From positions 70,002,639-70,066,638 of the forward strand of contig NC_134577.1 in assembly GCF_050947875.1 (NCBI RefSeq): 64,000 nucleotides of DNA. Reading direction: 5' to 3'. Below the pieces are notes generated by a model. The model was not told the DNA's origin, did not search any database, and was given only the letters and a program-made list of their open reading frames with translations. The translations under genes were made by a program, and so were the position numbers. Positions 1 to 11,089 of the stretch are shown here, one piece after another. Within the stretch, counting starts at the first letter, position 1, and every line of letters begins with the position of its first letter. This DNA is from Dermacentor variabilis (Eukaryota > Arthropoda > Arachnida > Ixodida > Ixodidae).

Positions 1-1680
1 TACTGGCGATTAACGTGAATCAGAGCGCAGCCATCAGGTAAATTCACTCTAAAGCGGGGGCCATGGGTGCCGCCATGATCGAGAAGGCTATTTCTTAGCG
101 TACGTAAGCATTCCAACGTTAAACTTGCCTGTTACCATACGTTATCATAGCGCACGTAAACCACATAAACACAATAACGTACAGAGCATGGGCAGTGATG
201 ACAACGCTCTCTCTTTACGTACGTAATGCGTTTAAGTTTGGTTGCAAACGCTAAACTAAAGCTGTCTAATGACTTCCTAGTAAGCGTCCACAACCTACTC
301 ATTCACGGGGATTTTTACGTTTTTGCGTACTCCGGTAACCTATCGTTAAGACATCTTCCAGTTTGGCCGACGTAAGCTTTTCTGCACTCTGGTCCGATTC
401 TCTGGTTTTGTTGGCGTACGCAGGGCAGACGTGTTCTGATGCCGGCGGCGCGTGGCAGAGCGCACCATGTCACTCGTCAGGACTTTTTAACAATTGTTCA
501 AGGCGCACATACGCACCTGAGCCAGACATCTGGCATTCGTCTCTCGCACAGTCGACCTGGATCTTGGCACGTGGTTCTTTGTAGCCACGGGAGCCAAGGC
601 TATCTTGTGCCTCGCTCCTGCTCTGCGATGCCCGGTTGGGTGGAATGGTCACTGGCTCCAGACCGTTGAGGGCCCAATGTCTTTCATTCGCTCCTGATCC
701 CGCGGCCTGTCTCAGCACCGCACCTTGTTAGCAATACGCTCCCCGCACGTTCGCTATCATTATGGCAAACAGAAAAGGGTAAAATACAGATATTCGTTGA
801 ACCATTATACGGATACCCAACGACAATTCGCCGCAGTACAAAAAAGGAGGAAGACCAGGAACAATGTAGATGTGTGCATACGTTTATGACTTTACGCTTG
901 TAATATTTAATGGACCAGTTTGTCTAGAACACACACCGTGTTTTACGGAACAATGCGTGTGTTTTCCATCGTTAAATTCAGTTACTTGAAGAATTTCTCC
1001 ACCGTATACAACGTTTACTGGTACACAATAAAATTTGCACAATGTGACCGACCTAATCAATAGATAGGAGAAGTGAAGAAAAATAATAAATGCATTGTTA
1101 TGTGCAATTACCTCTTGAACCATACCGGCTATTTTATTGCTGGCTAACGTGAGGAACCGTGATATCTACGTTGCGAAACAACAGCACTGTAAATTCATCG
1201 TATTTAGCCTTGGTATTTATTCAAAACGCTCGCTCTTGTGGTTCGTGTATGGATTCAATATACATTTTAAATGTAGAACGTTTTCAATAAAAAAATATGA
1301 CACGTGAAAGTATACACATGCAAAATAGCGAGCTGTGATGAAAAATATTTTGAAAACACGCCTTGCGATTTGTACCATGCTGGATGCAGACCCTAATGTA
1401 GCGCAAATGTCACTGACTAGGCTTTGTCTACGCTCATGGCTTTCAAAACTTGCATCTTAGTTATATAATTCTGGCACCGCTTTTAGTGGGCAGTTGTTTA
1501 TGGTTACATCGAAGACATCGTTGTCTATTGGTATTTAAAAACAGTGACATTTAGACTGCTCTTGATTTTTTAACGTAGAAGTAATTTCATTCCATGAAAA
1601 TAGTTCAGAAGTATTTTAATTCGAAAGCAGCTAGGAGCGGGATGACTGGGGTTGCTTTACTCATCATTCCGCGCGTCTAT
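1..1680. repeat. Repeated block, copy 1 (paralogue of 7005-9085)
   Basis: This stretch aligns in the same orientation with 7005-9085, an offset of about 7.0 kb, over nearly its whole length. Shared landmarks include 'cagagcgcagccatc' near 22 and 7023, 'gcgtacgtaagcatt' near 99 and 7099, and 'ttatcatagcgcacgtaaa' near 142 and 7142. Similarity fades near 1680 and 9085. The left edge lies outside the window. Open frames in it (363-669 plus, 470-718 minus) also occur in copy 2 with substitutions and no clear coding constraint, so I do not call a gene. It could be a segmental duplication or two copies of an unclassified dispersed element. Confidence 0.75.
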
Positions 1681-1689
1681 TCCATGAAG

Positions 1690-2290
1690 TGAGCAGTGCC
1701 ACTCCCGCGACCTCCGGATATGGAATGAATCACACAACACCGTACGTGCGGTGCGCCACGGGTATGGTCCCCGAGATTCCCCTGTCTTGTGGCAAAGTTT
1801 ATGTCGGTCAAACTGGGCGCTTTGTAAAGGAACGTCTCAGGAAGCATGAGAGGTTAACAGGATACCTGACGGCCTCATTACAGAGTCTACCCACACATTT
1901 GCGCTCGTGCAAAAGTCTGAGCAATCAAAAGTGTGTGCCACGACATGAGGGAATAAAGATTTAAACCAGAAGTGAGGACAGATTAGCTCGCGAGCTGTCA
2001 GAAGCCTTTTTTTTTTATCATGCAGAGAGTCAACATGTGCCTCAGCACCACGTCAGTCTCGCTGCGCGCCCGTGAATTCACATTGTTAAACAAAAATAGA
2101 TAATATGCAGTCCGTTGAACTTCGCCAGCCGTTTTTATGTGTGCGCGTACGTTTTTCCGGCAGCCACATTCGCTCAGTGCCTTCTTCATAAATGTAGCAT
2201 GTGCCCCTTTCAATAAACATAGTTGGAGTCAGCGCCCGTCCGGTCAAATCTTTCTGTGTCCTCGGCTTATTAGGTAGCGCTGTATTACCT
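1690..2290 (+). pseudogene. Penelope-like element relic, GIY-YIG endonuclease end
   Basis: The frame at 1689-1964 contains 'IPLSCGKVYVGQTGR' followed by 'RLRKHE'. This is the arrangement of the GIY-YIG endonuclease domain at the C-terminus of Penelope-like retroelements. The YVG half and the downstream arginine/histidine are present. The tyrosine of the GIY half is replaced by proline ('GMVPEIP'), and the frame stops before the catalytic glutamate region. Sequence to about 2290, with 'caataaacatagttgg' near 2210, resembles the short 3' tail of such elements. No reverse transcriptase lies upstream, so this is a 5'-truncated dead copy. Confidence 0.7.
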
Positions 2291-3340
2291 TCGTAAGAAA
2301 AAAAGGACAAAGAAGATGCGAGAAGGCTCAAATTGAGTCTTGAAAACACGGCACGAGGAGCTTATAGAAAAGGCCCTCAGCGTAGTTCTCGTTATGCACT
2401 TCGCGATATAATATAATTAAGGAAATATTGCTGCTTTTTTAGAGAAATACGGAGTACTCTTCATGAATATTGAATTCCGCTCATACTTTATTACTGGTTT
2501 CATCGAATGTGGACCCCTTACGAGAGGTTCTTGCTGTATCCTATGGAGCTTGCAAGAGCTGATGTACATAAGACACAAGAAACCTTTCCTAGATTTTTGT
2601 CGTCAGTAGTCAATGAATGGTCTATTTGCCTAAAGAGTGGCGTAAAATTAAATGCAATAGTTGAAAGAAAGATGTACCTGCTTGCCCCTTTCTTCCTTTA
2701 TTAATAAAGACTGATAAATAACACAGGTATTCCTCCAGAAGCACGGCAGAAAACAAGCACGGCTTGGCTAAACCTAAGGCTCCCTGTGATATTTCCCATG
2801 TCAAGAACCAGTACCTTGAGCTCTGCTTGGCCAAAGCTTGAACAAAGGCTAGGACAGCGATGTTTTAGTGAAAGGTCGTCCTTGAAAAATATCCAGTGGG
2901 TGCGGTCTATCTGAAAATAACATTTTATTTAAATCTGGCGCTGGCTTTGTGAGCTATACACATGGTGAGGTCATAACCCAAAAAATACTGAATGCGTATT
3001 TTTTTTTGCAGTTGTTTTGAACTTGTTTCAAAGATTGTGTTACTTGTGGTGGCTAAAAAGGTTTAGTACTAACATATAATTTTGAAACTGATAGCGAGTC
3101 AAACAAATGTGAAGAAACGCGTCAAGCAGAAAACTCGGAAGAAAGCACAGGCATCTAATTAATGAATGTTTTTTTTTTGACAGTGCGCATTTCATCTTTC
3201 CGGTGGGAGCACTCTTTAGATATCTATGTTCCTTGTAATAAAAATATTCAATGCTGTCCTCCATTAAGACTCGCCCACGTTTTTCTGCTCTGCCATTTGG
3301 ACAGAAAAGAAGACAGCTGTATACGGATTTTGTTGATCGA
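2291..3340. other. No recognised gene
   Basis: This is AT-rich intergenic sequence. The only long frame here, minus 3040-3489, runs into the SINE at 3347-3568 and has no family features. I see no repeat structure beyond short homopolymer runs. Confidence 0.5.
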
Positions 3341-3346
3341 TTTGAT

Positions 3347-3568
3347 TGTGGGGTTTCACGTGTCAAAACCACAATAGAGTTATGACGCAAGCTACAGTAG
3401 GAGACACTGGAAAGGTGCACCACCAGGGGATTTATAGCGTGCGCCCAATGCATAGTCGATGCCTGTTTTTGCATTGGGCCCCCATCCAAATGCGGCCGCC
3501 ATGGCCGGGATTTGATTGCACGACCTTGTGGTTAACAACGCCATAGCCGCTATGCCACCACGACATGT
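3347..3568 (-). mobile_element. Ruka-like tRNA-derived SINE, diverged copy
   Basis: Read on the minus strand, the tRNA-like head lies at the high-coordinate end ('ccatggccgggatttgat' in plus sense near 3500 covers the B-box). The body contains 'caaatgcggccgcc' and the tail matches 'ggggtttcacgtgtcaaaac' near 3350. The order of blocks matches the better copy at 49177-49421. Many substitutions and a shortened middle indicate an old insertion. Name assignment to the tick Ruka family is from recalled family features. Confidence 0.8.
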
Positions 3569-3794
3569 CATATAGTTGTTCCAACTTTTTCGTGAACCGC
3601 ACTGACCAATTGCAGTCGCTCTACTTTTTTTGTGTTCATGAACATTGCCGAAAACAGATTAGGAATTCTTGCCCGACGCATAAGCATTGAACCCGATAGT
3701 AATAAGATTTATCATTGCGATGAAGGATTCTCAGAACGATACTTATCCCCGCCAGTTGCGTTGCACACGTCGTTCCTTTGATTGCTACAGGAAT

Positions 3795-4060
3795 TACATG
3801 GACTCTCCTCCATGATGTTCTCTATAAATTATAAGGGCGATAACACCGTTGCCACGCGCCGTAAGCTCTATGGGCGACAAAAGCTTACGACGATTGCGGG
3901 TCGTTCCCGCGTGAGCAATAGAGAAAAACGTGCAGCTAGCCCAGCGTTTGAGGCGAGGAGGGGGGGGGGAAGGAGATTTTGTCCTTCCACCCCGTCCTGC
4001 GTATCGCTTCCCAAAAGTGTACAGGAAGTATACTGAAGCAAGGATTGGATACAGGCTAGT
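3795..4060 (+). repeat. Interspersed GC-rich repeat, copy 1
   Basis: A block with 'catgatgttctctataaatt' and 'gggcgataacaccgtt' recurs at 9295-9560 (plus), in inverted sense at 12480-12760, and in part at 62640-62930. It continues into a purine-rich stretch with a run of G near 3960. It has no coding signature. The size and repeated edges suggest a MITE- or SINE-like non-autonomous element, class not determined. Confidence 0.65.
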
Positions 4061-4479
4061 TGGTAAGTGACGATTGTTACAGGAAGGCCAGCAGCTTTCG
4101 ATGTGGTGCATCTTAGTGCGGAGAAGGGTTGCTTTGCAGCACTGAAATATCGTTCGGGGAAGAAGAGGCGATGAGGCTGTGTGGCACCGATGCGGCCATC
4201 GCAGGGGGGAGCCCTGTGAACATGACGACACCTGTAGGGGCTTGGCGATGGGACGAAAACGACGTAACCCCGACGCATTTTAGTGGTTATAAGCCAGCGA
4301 ACCATCGGAAGGAGAAAGGTATTCGCAGATATTCATAGACGGGCTTTCCTGCGGCGGGCCACAGCTTGCAATTCGCTTTCGGCCGGCGATGACATGTTAC
4401 TGTTATTTTACTTGTTTCTGAGTCCTGTACATATTGTAAATAAGCCTCTCGTTCTCAAAGTCCACCTTACCGTCGTCCA

Positions 4480-4860
4480 ACTCCCGCACTCAACAGCGAG
4501 ATCTTAGACTGCTCGTGATGGGCTCCTCCTGATTGTTTGTGAGGGTCCCCGAGGCAGGTTCTGCGGCTGGGCCAACAAGTGCGCGAGCTACGCAGTCCAC
4601 CTCCTCGTTGCCCCGCCAGGCTCGTGTGCCCTGGGAACCAGGCGACCTTATCGTCCTCAGTCAACGTGAGCCGAGGATATTGGTGACGCACCTGGGAAGT
4701 GTGCCTCTGAGACATAACCTAGAGGTGGCTTGTGATTCCATGTGCATCAATGTGGGGCGGCCTCTTTGTTCTGCTTCTCTAATTGCAAGGGCTATGGTGG
4801 CTGCCTTCGCGGTGGCACTTTATCTTGGGCGTATTGACGCGTAGGCCACCACCACGTTTT
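4480..4860 (-). pseudogene. RNase H domain relic of a non-LTR retrotransposon
   Basis: On the minus strand one frame carries 'DDKVAWFPGHTSLAGQ', which corresponds to the last RNase H motif (W-x-P-x-H-x-G-x-x-G-N-E-x-A-D) of I/Jockey-group non-LTR elements. The catalytic aspartate position is lost (QRGGGL). Another frame just upstream reads 'AATIALAIREAEQRG' and 'GTLPRCVTNILGS', the preceding helix and strand. The two pieces are in different frames, so at least one frameshift separates them. No reverse transcriptase is adjacent. Confidence 0.6.
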
Positions 4861-4887
4861 GGTTGGTTACTACACTGCACTACTTTC

Positions 4888-4965
4888 AGGATCGGCCTAC
4901 ATATGGGGAGTGCTTAACGTCTGCTTGTCCTCCGCTCCGTTTCGACCCAGCATTGCACTAGCTTC
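4888..4965 (+). repeat. Single unit of the 78-bp repeat found at 59215-59530
   Basis: The block 'acatatggggagtgcttaac' followed by a copy of 'cagcattgcactagcttcgg' matches the 78-bp tandem unit near 59.2-59.5 kb. Here only about one unit is present. It lies just beyond the RNase H relic at 4480-4860. Confidence 0.6.
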
Positions 4966-4969
4966 GGCG

Positions 4970-7000
4970 TATTTTTCTACTTGCGGAAACGATGTGGGGA
5001 AAGTGGCCCTTAACAGCATCCCTCTAAAAAAAGAAGGCGGAACTATTCCCTAATCATTACAGCATAGGGCTGCTGTGTTGGGGATCCAAAATTTGATTCC
5101 ACCATCGGGAACATTTTTTTTATGTTTCAGGTATCACCTATTTTGTAAGACAGCTGCAGCAGCCAGTAGTTATGGTCAGTAGAGTCCGGGAGGGTTTCAA
5201 AGACAGCTTCCCTTTATTAAAGCTGAGAAGTTCGATCACGCAGTTTTGTTCTTTGCTCCATTAGATCGAGTTTGGATATGTGAAAAAAAAAATGAGTGTG
5301 AGACGAGTCCTGCTTGGTTATCAGGACTACGGAACTGCTTATTTTTCTCATGAATCGGCCTGCAGTCTTTCCAGCCTGATCAGCGCCGGTATATTTCAGT
5401 TTTTATTTCACTTTCTACCGTTTAAAACAATTTCAATGGCGCGTTATGATTTTTTCCGAAAGGAACAAGAAACAGCACGGTACATGAATGACGTCAGTGT
5501 GCAATAGGCAGCTGTTATTATGCATAAATATTTTACCGCTCAACACTAAAACCACGATACGGTAACAAAATTACACAGAATTGTTTTCGAGAAGTCCTTG
5601 GAGTTCTCGGTAATATTTTTGCAGGAAGAAAGAGGGTGAGCTTTAAGATTGGTGCGCCGGTTTGCTCATGTTTTGAATTCATATTCTGAAAGGTTATGTT
5701 ATGTATGGCGGCGAATTATGTTTTTCCGCCGAGATCATGTTTTACTAACAGTTTCGAAAGACACAAGTTCTAGAACGTGCGTCAAACATAAAAAAATATA
5801 TTAGAAAAACACGAGACACGAATCAACAGCGTTCTTGTTTGTAATTTAATATATGTTGTCGAGGTTGGCCCCATCATAGCCTTGGTTGCTCTTGCGCCAT
5901 AAACCCCTACATTCCTACTAGAATAAATACTGTGTTCTTTTAGACGTGACGGTTTTTACCTATCAGCGTTTGTAGAAGTTAAATATATTGCAGCGGTATT
6001 GCTATGCACAAAGAGAGCCCACACAGGCTTTTTTTTTAATGTTAAGTGTTAAATGTTAAATGTTCTTGCAAGGAAAAACACCTGATGGACATATTGTAGT
6101 CAAAGTCACTTACTAAACCGAATTTACTAATGACAGTCGCTCTACTCTACTACAGGGCACAGTAGAAGACAGTCAAGTGTATTTGTAGTAAAAGAAAAGC
6201 AAAAAGAAACGTGCTGACCAAACGCACTTGTTGTGCTCTCCCTCAAAAGAATCGTTCGTGAAGCGGTTGCTTTTACGTGCCACAAAATCAAATGTGAAGA
6301 GTTCAATTGCCTCTATTTACATCTTTTCCGCGTGTCATGTAACTCCGTTTAAAAAGGCGGCAGTGGTAAAAAGAAAGACACGGACGGAGACAGGACGATA
6401 AGGCTGACCGCTGAACTTCCAGCAACATGACTGTGAATGGTTCACGAAAAAAATACGTACTTTCCGCGCCTGCGTTTATCATCTGCGCATGCGTAACTAT
6501 ATCAGCTCTTTGTCTGCAAATGTGTTGGAGGCCATGGTGATACATGGCTCACCCAGTCTTGAGATCCATTCAGATTCTGCGATGCGCGTTATCACATGCA
6601 TATTACTCCTCTTGATAATGGAAGTGTTTCGAGGTAGGGCGAACAGTCCTTGAAAGTCAGACAACGGAAAATTTTAGAATAGCGTTTGTCGCCTCACGTA
6701 CGTTAAACGTAATCACCTTTGTGGGATGTTACGGTGCCTGCAGCTTCAAAATTTTTGTTGACCGTACGGGAATGCAAAGGTAAGGAAGACGTTATAAAAT
6801 CGGGCGCAGTCTGGTGCCTCGTGCCAAATGTATCCAAGCAAAGACAAATCATTACGAATCATGCTGTTGTTGCTATGTCGACGCGTCTAGTAAAACGCAC
6901 GGGTGCGGAATCGCTGTACTATCTCAGAAATTGGACACGCTATGCGCTCATGACTAACTTTTCATGGGAGTTTAGAGGAAGCGAAAGCTACTTTCATTAG
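4970..7000. other. No recognised gene
   Basis: About 2 kb of AT-rich sequence with only short frames (for example plus 5280-5507 and 6719-7000) and no recognisable domain. A small local duplication of 'gttaaatgtt' lies near 6050. The right end abuts the second copy of the 1-1680 block. Confidence 0.5.
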
Positions 7001-7004
7001 TTAC

Positions 7005-9085
7005 TGCCGTTCAACGCGAGTCAGAGCGCAGCCATCGCTAAAATTCACTCTGAAGCGAGAGCCACGGATGCCGCCATGTTCGACAACGCCATTTGTTAGC
7101 GTACGTAAGCATTGCAAAGTTAACTCGCCAAATACCATACGTTATCATAGCGCACGTAAACCGCAGAAACCCGGTCACGTTCAGAGCATGCGCAGTGATG
7201 ACAACGCTATTTCTTTACGTACGTAATGCGTTTACGTTAGGTTGCAAACGCTAAACTAAAACTCGAACGACTTGCTGGTAATCCTCCACAATCTACTCAT
7301 TCACGGGAATTTTTACATGTTTGCGTGCTCCGGTAACCTATCGTTAAGACATCTCCCAGTTTGGCCGACGTAAGCTTTTCTGCACTCTGGTCCAATTCTC
7401 TGGTTTGGTTGGCGTAGGCAGGGAAAACGTGTACTGATGCCAGTGGTGTGTGGCAGTTGCGGGGGTGATTGCGCGCACCATGTCGCTTGTCAGGGCTTTC
7501 TAACGATTGTTCAAGGCACACCTACGCACCTGAGCCAGACATCTGGCAGTCTCGCTCGCATAGCCGACCTGGATCTTTGCACGTGGTTCTGTGTAGCCAC
7601 GGGAGCCAAGGCTATCTTGCACCTCGCTACTGCTCTGCGGTGCTCGGTTAGGTGGATTGGTCGCTGGCTTTCGACCGTTGAGGGCCCAATGACTTTCACT
7701 CGCTCCTGATCCCGCTGCCTGTCTCAGCACCACACTTTGTTAACAATACGATCCCCGCACGTTCGCTATTATGGCGAAATAAGAAAAGGAAAAATATAGA
7801 TGTTCCTTGAACCATTATACAGATACCCAAAGGCAATTCACCGCAGTAAAGAAAGAAAGGAGGAATACCAAGAACAATGTAGATGCATGCATACGTTTAT
7901 TATTTTACACTTGTAATGTTTAATAGAAAATTTTGACTAGAACAGGAACCGTCTTTTTGCGGAACGTGGCTTGTGTTTTCCGTCATTAAATGCAGTTACT
8001 TCCAGAATCTCTCCACCATATACAATATTTACTGGTGCACAATAAAACGCCGTTATGGAGGACTCCGGAAATTTCGAACGACTGGGGTTCATTAGCCTGC
8101 ACCTAAATCTAAGTACACGGGTGTTTTCGCATTTCGCACCCATCGAAATGCGGCCGCTGCGGCCGGGATTCGATCCCGCGACCTCATTCTGACCAGCCCA
8201 ACACCATGGCCACTGAGCAACCCCGCACGGCGGGTAAGGAAAACCAAGAACAACGCAGATGTATGCATACGTCTATAATGTTATACTTCTAATGTTTAAT
8301 CAACCATTTTATCTAGAGCAGGAACCGCTTTTTACGGAGCATTGCATGTGTTTCCTATCATTGAATGCAGGTAATTCAAGAATTTCTATCTCTCCACCAT
8401 AAACAACGTCTACTGGTGCAGAATAAAAGTTATGCAATGTGACCGGCCTAATCAACGGGCAGGAGAAGTGAAGAAAAATAATAAATGATTTGTTGTGTGC
8501 AATTATCTCTTGAACAATACCGGCTATTTTATTGCTGGCTAACGTAAGGAACCCTGATATCTATGTTGTGAAACAACAGTGCTGTAACTTCTTCGTATTT
8601 AGCCTTGGTATTTATTCAAAGCTCTCGCTCTTGTGGTTTCTGTTTGGATTCAAGATATATTTTAAATGTCGAACCTTTTCAATAAAAAAAATATGAAACG
8701 TTAAAGTGCACATATGCAAAATAGGGAGCTGTGATGAAAAATATTTTCAAAAACATGTCTTGCGATTAGTAACATGCTGAATGAAAACCCTCATGTAGCG
8801 CAAATGTCACTGACTAGGTTTCGCCTACGCTGATGGCTGGGAAAACTTGCATCTAACTTATTTAATTCTGGCACTGCATTTAGTGGACAGCTGCTTATGG
8901 TTACATGGGAGACGTCATTATCTATTGGTATTTAGAAACAGTGACTTGTAGGCTGCTCTTGATTTTTAACATAGAAGTAAGTCCATTTCCTGAAAAATTA
9001 TTCAGAAAGATTTTAATGCTACAGCAGCTAGGAACTGGCTAACTGGGGTTGCTCTGCCTATTAGTACACACGTCTTGTATGACGC
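7005..9085. repeat. Repeated block, copy 2, with inserted SINE
   Basis: This is the direct-orientation paralogue of 1-1680. It is longer because it holds a SINE (8047-8235) and an extra ~190-bp tandem duplication: 7857-8046 and 8243-8430 are diverged copies of the same segment that occurs once in copy 1 (near 845-1030). Shared landmarks with copy 1 continue to 'tggggttgct' near 9050. No coding function is supported. Confidence 0.75.
8047..8235 (-). mobile_element. Ruka-like SINE, 3'-truncated
   Basis: This has the clear SINE body 'ggaggactccggaaatttc', 'cacctaaatctaagtacacg' and 'cgaaatgcggccgctg', with a tRNA-like head around 'ccgggattcgatcccgcgac' in plus sense. The tail block (ggttttacgtgcc) seen at 49215 is missing. 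It sits exactly between the two halves of the ~190-bp duplication in the host block. Confidence 0.85.
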
Positions 9086-9294
9086 TCAAGACGGCTGTCA
9101 TAACTTACGCACTGGTCAATGCGTATCCGCATGCGCACCCCCATAAAGAGATAAAAAATCTAATCCGTGTCGGCAACAGCGATTAGATTGCTATATCATT
9201 GCAGACAGACTAAGATACAGTGAACTGTTTCACATAACGCGAATTTTTTTTCTGAAAAAATATGCATCCTAATTTATTTATTTACTGTCCCGAT

Positions 9295-9560
9295 AGAAGT
9301 AATATGGACACTTCAGGGGCATTTCTGCCGTCGCCATGATGTTCCGTATAAATTCCAAGGGCGACAACTTTGTCACCGTGCTCCATGCATGTATGCGAAG
9401 CTGAAAGCGTGTCAGAGTGAGCTGAGGATGGTGGCTGAATCTCGCGCGCGCGAGGGTGGAAAGCGGGGAGGGAACGCGCCATCTTCCGTCGCGCGCAACG
9501 CAGCGGGAGTGGGAGGGAGGCGTTCTACTGTTAGAACCCATTGATAATTTGAAAGTAGCG
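9295..9560 (+). repeat. Interspersed GC-rich repeat, copy 2
   Basis: This is the same family as 3795-4060, with 'ccgtcgccatgatgttccg' and 'attccaagggcgacaac' followed by a CG-rich 'ctcgcgcgcgcgag' stretch near 9440. The minus frames 9278-9712 simply read across it and I treat them as fortuitous. Confidence 0.65.
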
Positions 9561-9716
9561 ACACTCTCCTCCCCTCTGCGCTTTCGTTGCTCGATTCTCT
9601 TCACACGCCAGCTGCGTGCTCTGCACACGACACTCTCTTTCTCCTTGGCTCCCGCGGACGGGTCGCAGTATTCGATTGAGGCGCATGGTCTTAAGCCACT
9701 TGCGCGCCGCATTGGC

Positions 9717-9750
9717 GCATTCTGGATGGTGACAACACCATCCAGAATGC
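9717..9750. repeat. Perfect 14-bp inverted repeat, 6-nt loop
   Basis: Arms 9717-9730 ('gcattctggatggt') and 9737-9750 are exact reverse complements around 'gacaac'. Nothing nearby suggests a functional hairpin RNA. It resembles the other short-loop perfect hairpins in this window. Confidence 0.9.
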
Positions 9751-9759
9751 TAAAGGTAA

Positions 9760-10085
9760 TGTTTATGAGGAAGTTGGTTTCTTCTTAAAGCCGTATGAAT
9801 GAGGCATACTGATGCAAAGGGAGCTTTGAGGCGAGTTCTATGGCATTTTTTTCGGCCACATAATAAGACGCTTCACTCAGTGGATCTGATATAGTATTGC
9901 TTGTTGCACATCCCTTTGTGTTCAGATTTCTTTCTTGCTTGCGCGCGCCTGTGCACTACAGGTATTATAATGAGCGTGCCTGCTTATAATGTATTAGTCG
10001 AGAGTGCATCATCCGTCTACGTGTTTCTCTTTTTAATGTAAAGTACCTTTGGTGATCTTATCTCTAAATTGAATAGGACCATATT
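9760..10085. other. No recognised gene
   Basis: Mixed-composition spacer with no repeat or coding signature that I can see. Confidence 0.5.
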
Positions 10086-10159
10086 GAAGGAGCAAACTTA
10101 AATCTGACACGTACACGCACACATAAAATGGGTGTATACACAGGCGCTGGACCAAGCTT

Positions 10160-10505
10160 GTGCGTGTACGTGTCAGAATAAAGTGCGCTGCTTTAGTATC
10201 AAGACTCCCCAACTAGCCCACCAGTATCTATTAAGCAAATAAATTCATTTATAGTTACTCTGGTTCTCTACCTACCCGTACTCTTGAGGACACATAGCCT
10301 ATCTTCGCCCTGATTGCAGCAGCTGCGTGCAAGGCCAGAGCTGTCTCAATTCGAAAGAAAGTGCTGCCTATCCAGCTAGAGGCGTTGGTTGCTCCAGCGA
10401 CTGTTTATGTCCTTTTTATGTGCGCGTGTACGTCTCAGAATTAAGTGCGCTGCTTCAATATCATGGCTCATCAACTAGCCCATCAGTATCCATTAAGTAA
10501 ATAGC
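10160..10505 (+). repeat. Two direct copies (~262 bp apart) of a Penelope-tail-like sequence
   Basis: The segments starting at 10160 and about 10421 are near copies: each has a 'gtacgtgtcaga' or 'gtacgtctcaga' block, then 'agtgcgctgctt', then 'caactagccca'. Blocks of the last kind occur in terminal sequences of tick Penelope-like elements, so these may be non-coding ends of such elements. That link is recalled, not tested. Confidence 0.45.
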
Positions 10506-10715
10506 AAGGTTGCACAATTTCGGCGGGACCAAGCGTGCGCGTTCATGTGAACACCCCTTGCACATTGACTGTATACGTGAGAAAACCAAATAATAATCGT
10601 CACCCACTCATGCGTGTGTGGTATTTCATTTCGAATTAAATTCAAGAATTAAAAAAATAATGCAGAAACTTTATTGGAGCTGTCTAAGTATACGTAAGCA
10701 TACCCCCACGAACTT

Positions 10716-11083
10716 CAGTTAGCCCGTCCCCAATTTGAATTTGGCCCACCCCTAAATTTCAGCAGGCCCACTTCCAAATTTCAAGTTGACCAAACCCCAA
10801 ATTTAAGTTGGCCCACCACCACATTTCAACTTGGCTTATCCCCATATTTAGGGTGGCCAAACCCCATGTTTAAGTTGGCCCACCACCAAATTTCATGTTG
10901 GCCCACCCCGAATTTCAGTTGATCCACCCCAAATATTGGGCTCGCCCACACCCAAATTTAAGTTGGACCAAGTGCAAATTTCAAGGTGGCCCACCCAAAA
11001 ATTTTAGTTGGCCTACCTCAAAATTTTAAGTTGACACAGCCCCAAATTTCAAGTTGAGCCACCAACAAATTTCTGTTGGCCCA
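10716..11083. repeat. Diverged ~25-bp minisatellite
   Basis: Roughly 14 degenerate units of the form 'cccaaatttcaagttggcc' run without interruption. Unit length is about 22-32 bp and units differ from their neighbours by several substitutions. There is no open frame through the array. Confidence 0.85.
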
Positions 11084-11089
11084 GCCGTG

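Noticed and set aside
3040..3489. 149-codon minus frame
   Set aside because: Its N-terminal third is translated SINE sequence and the rest is featureless, so it is not a gene.
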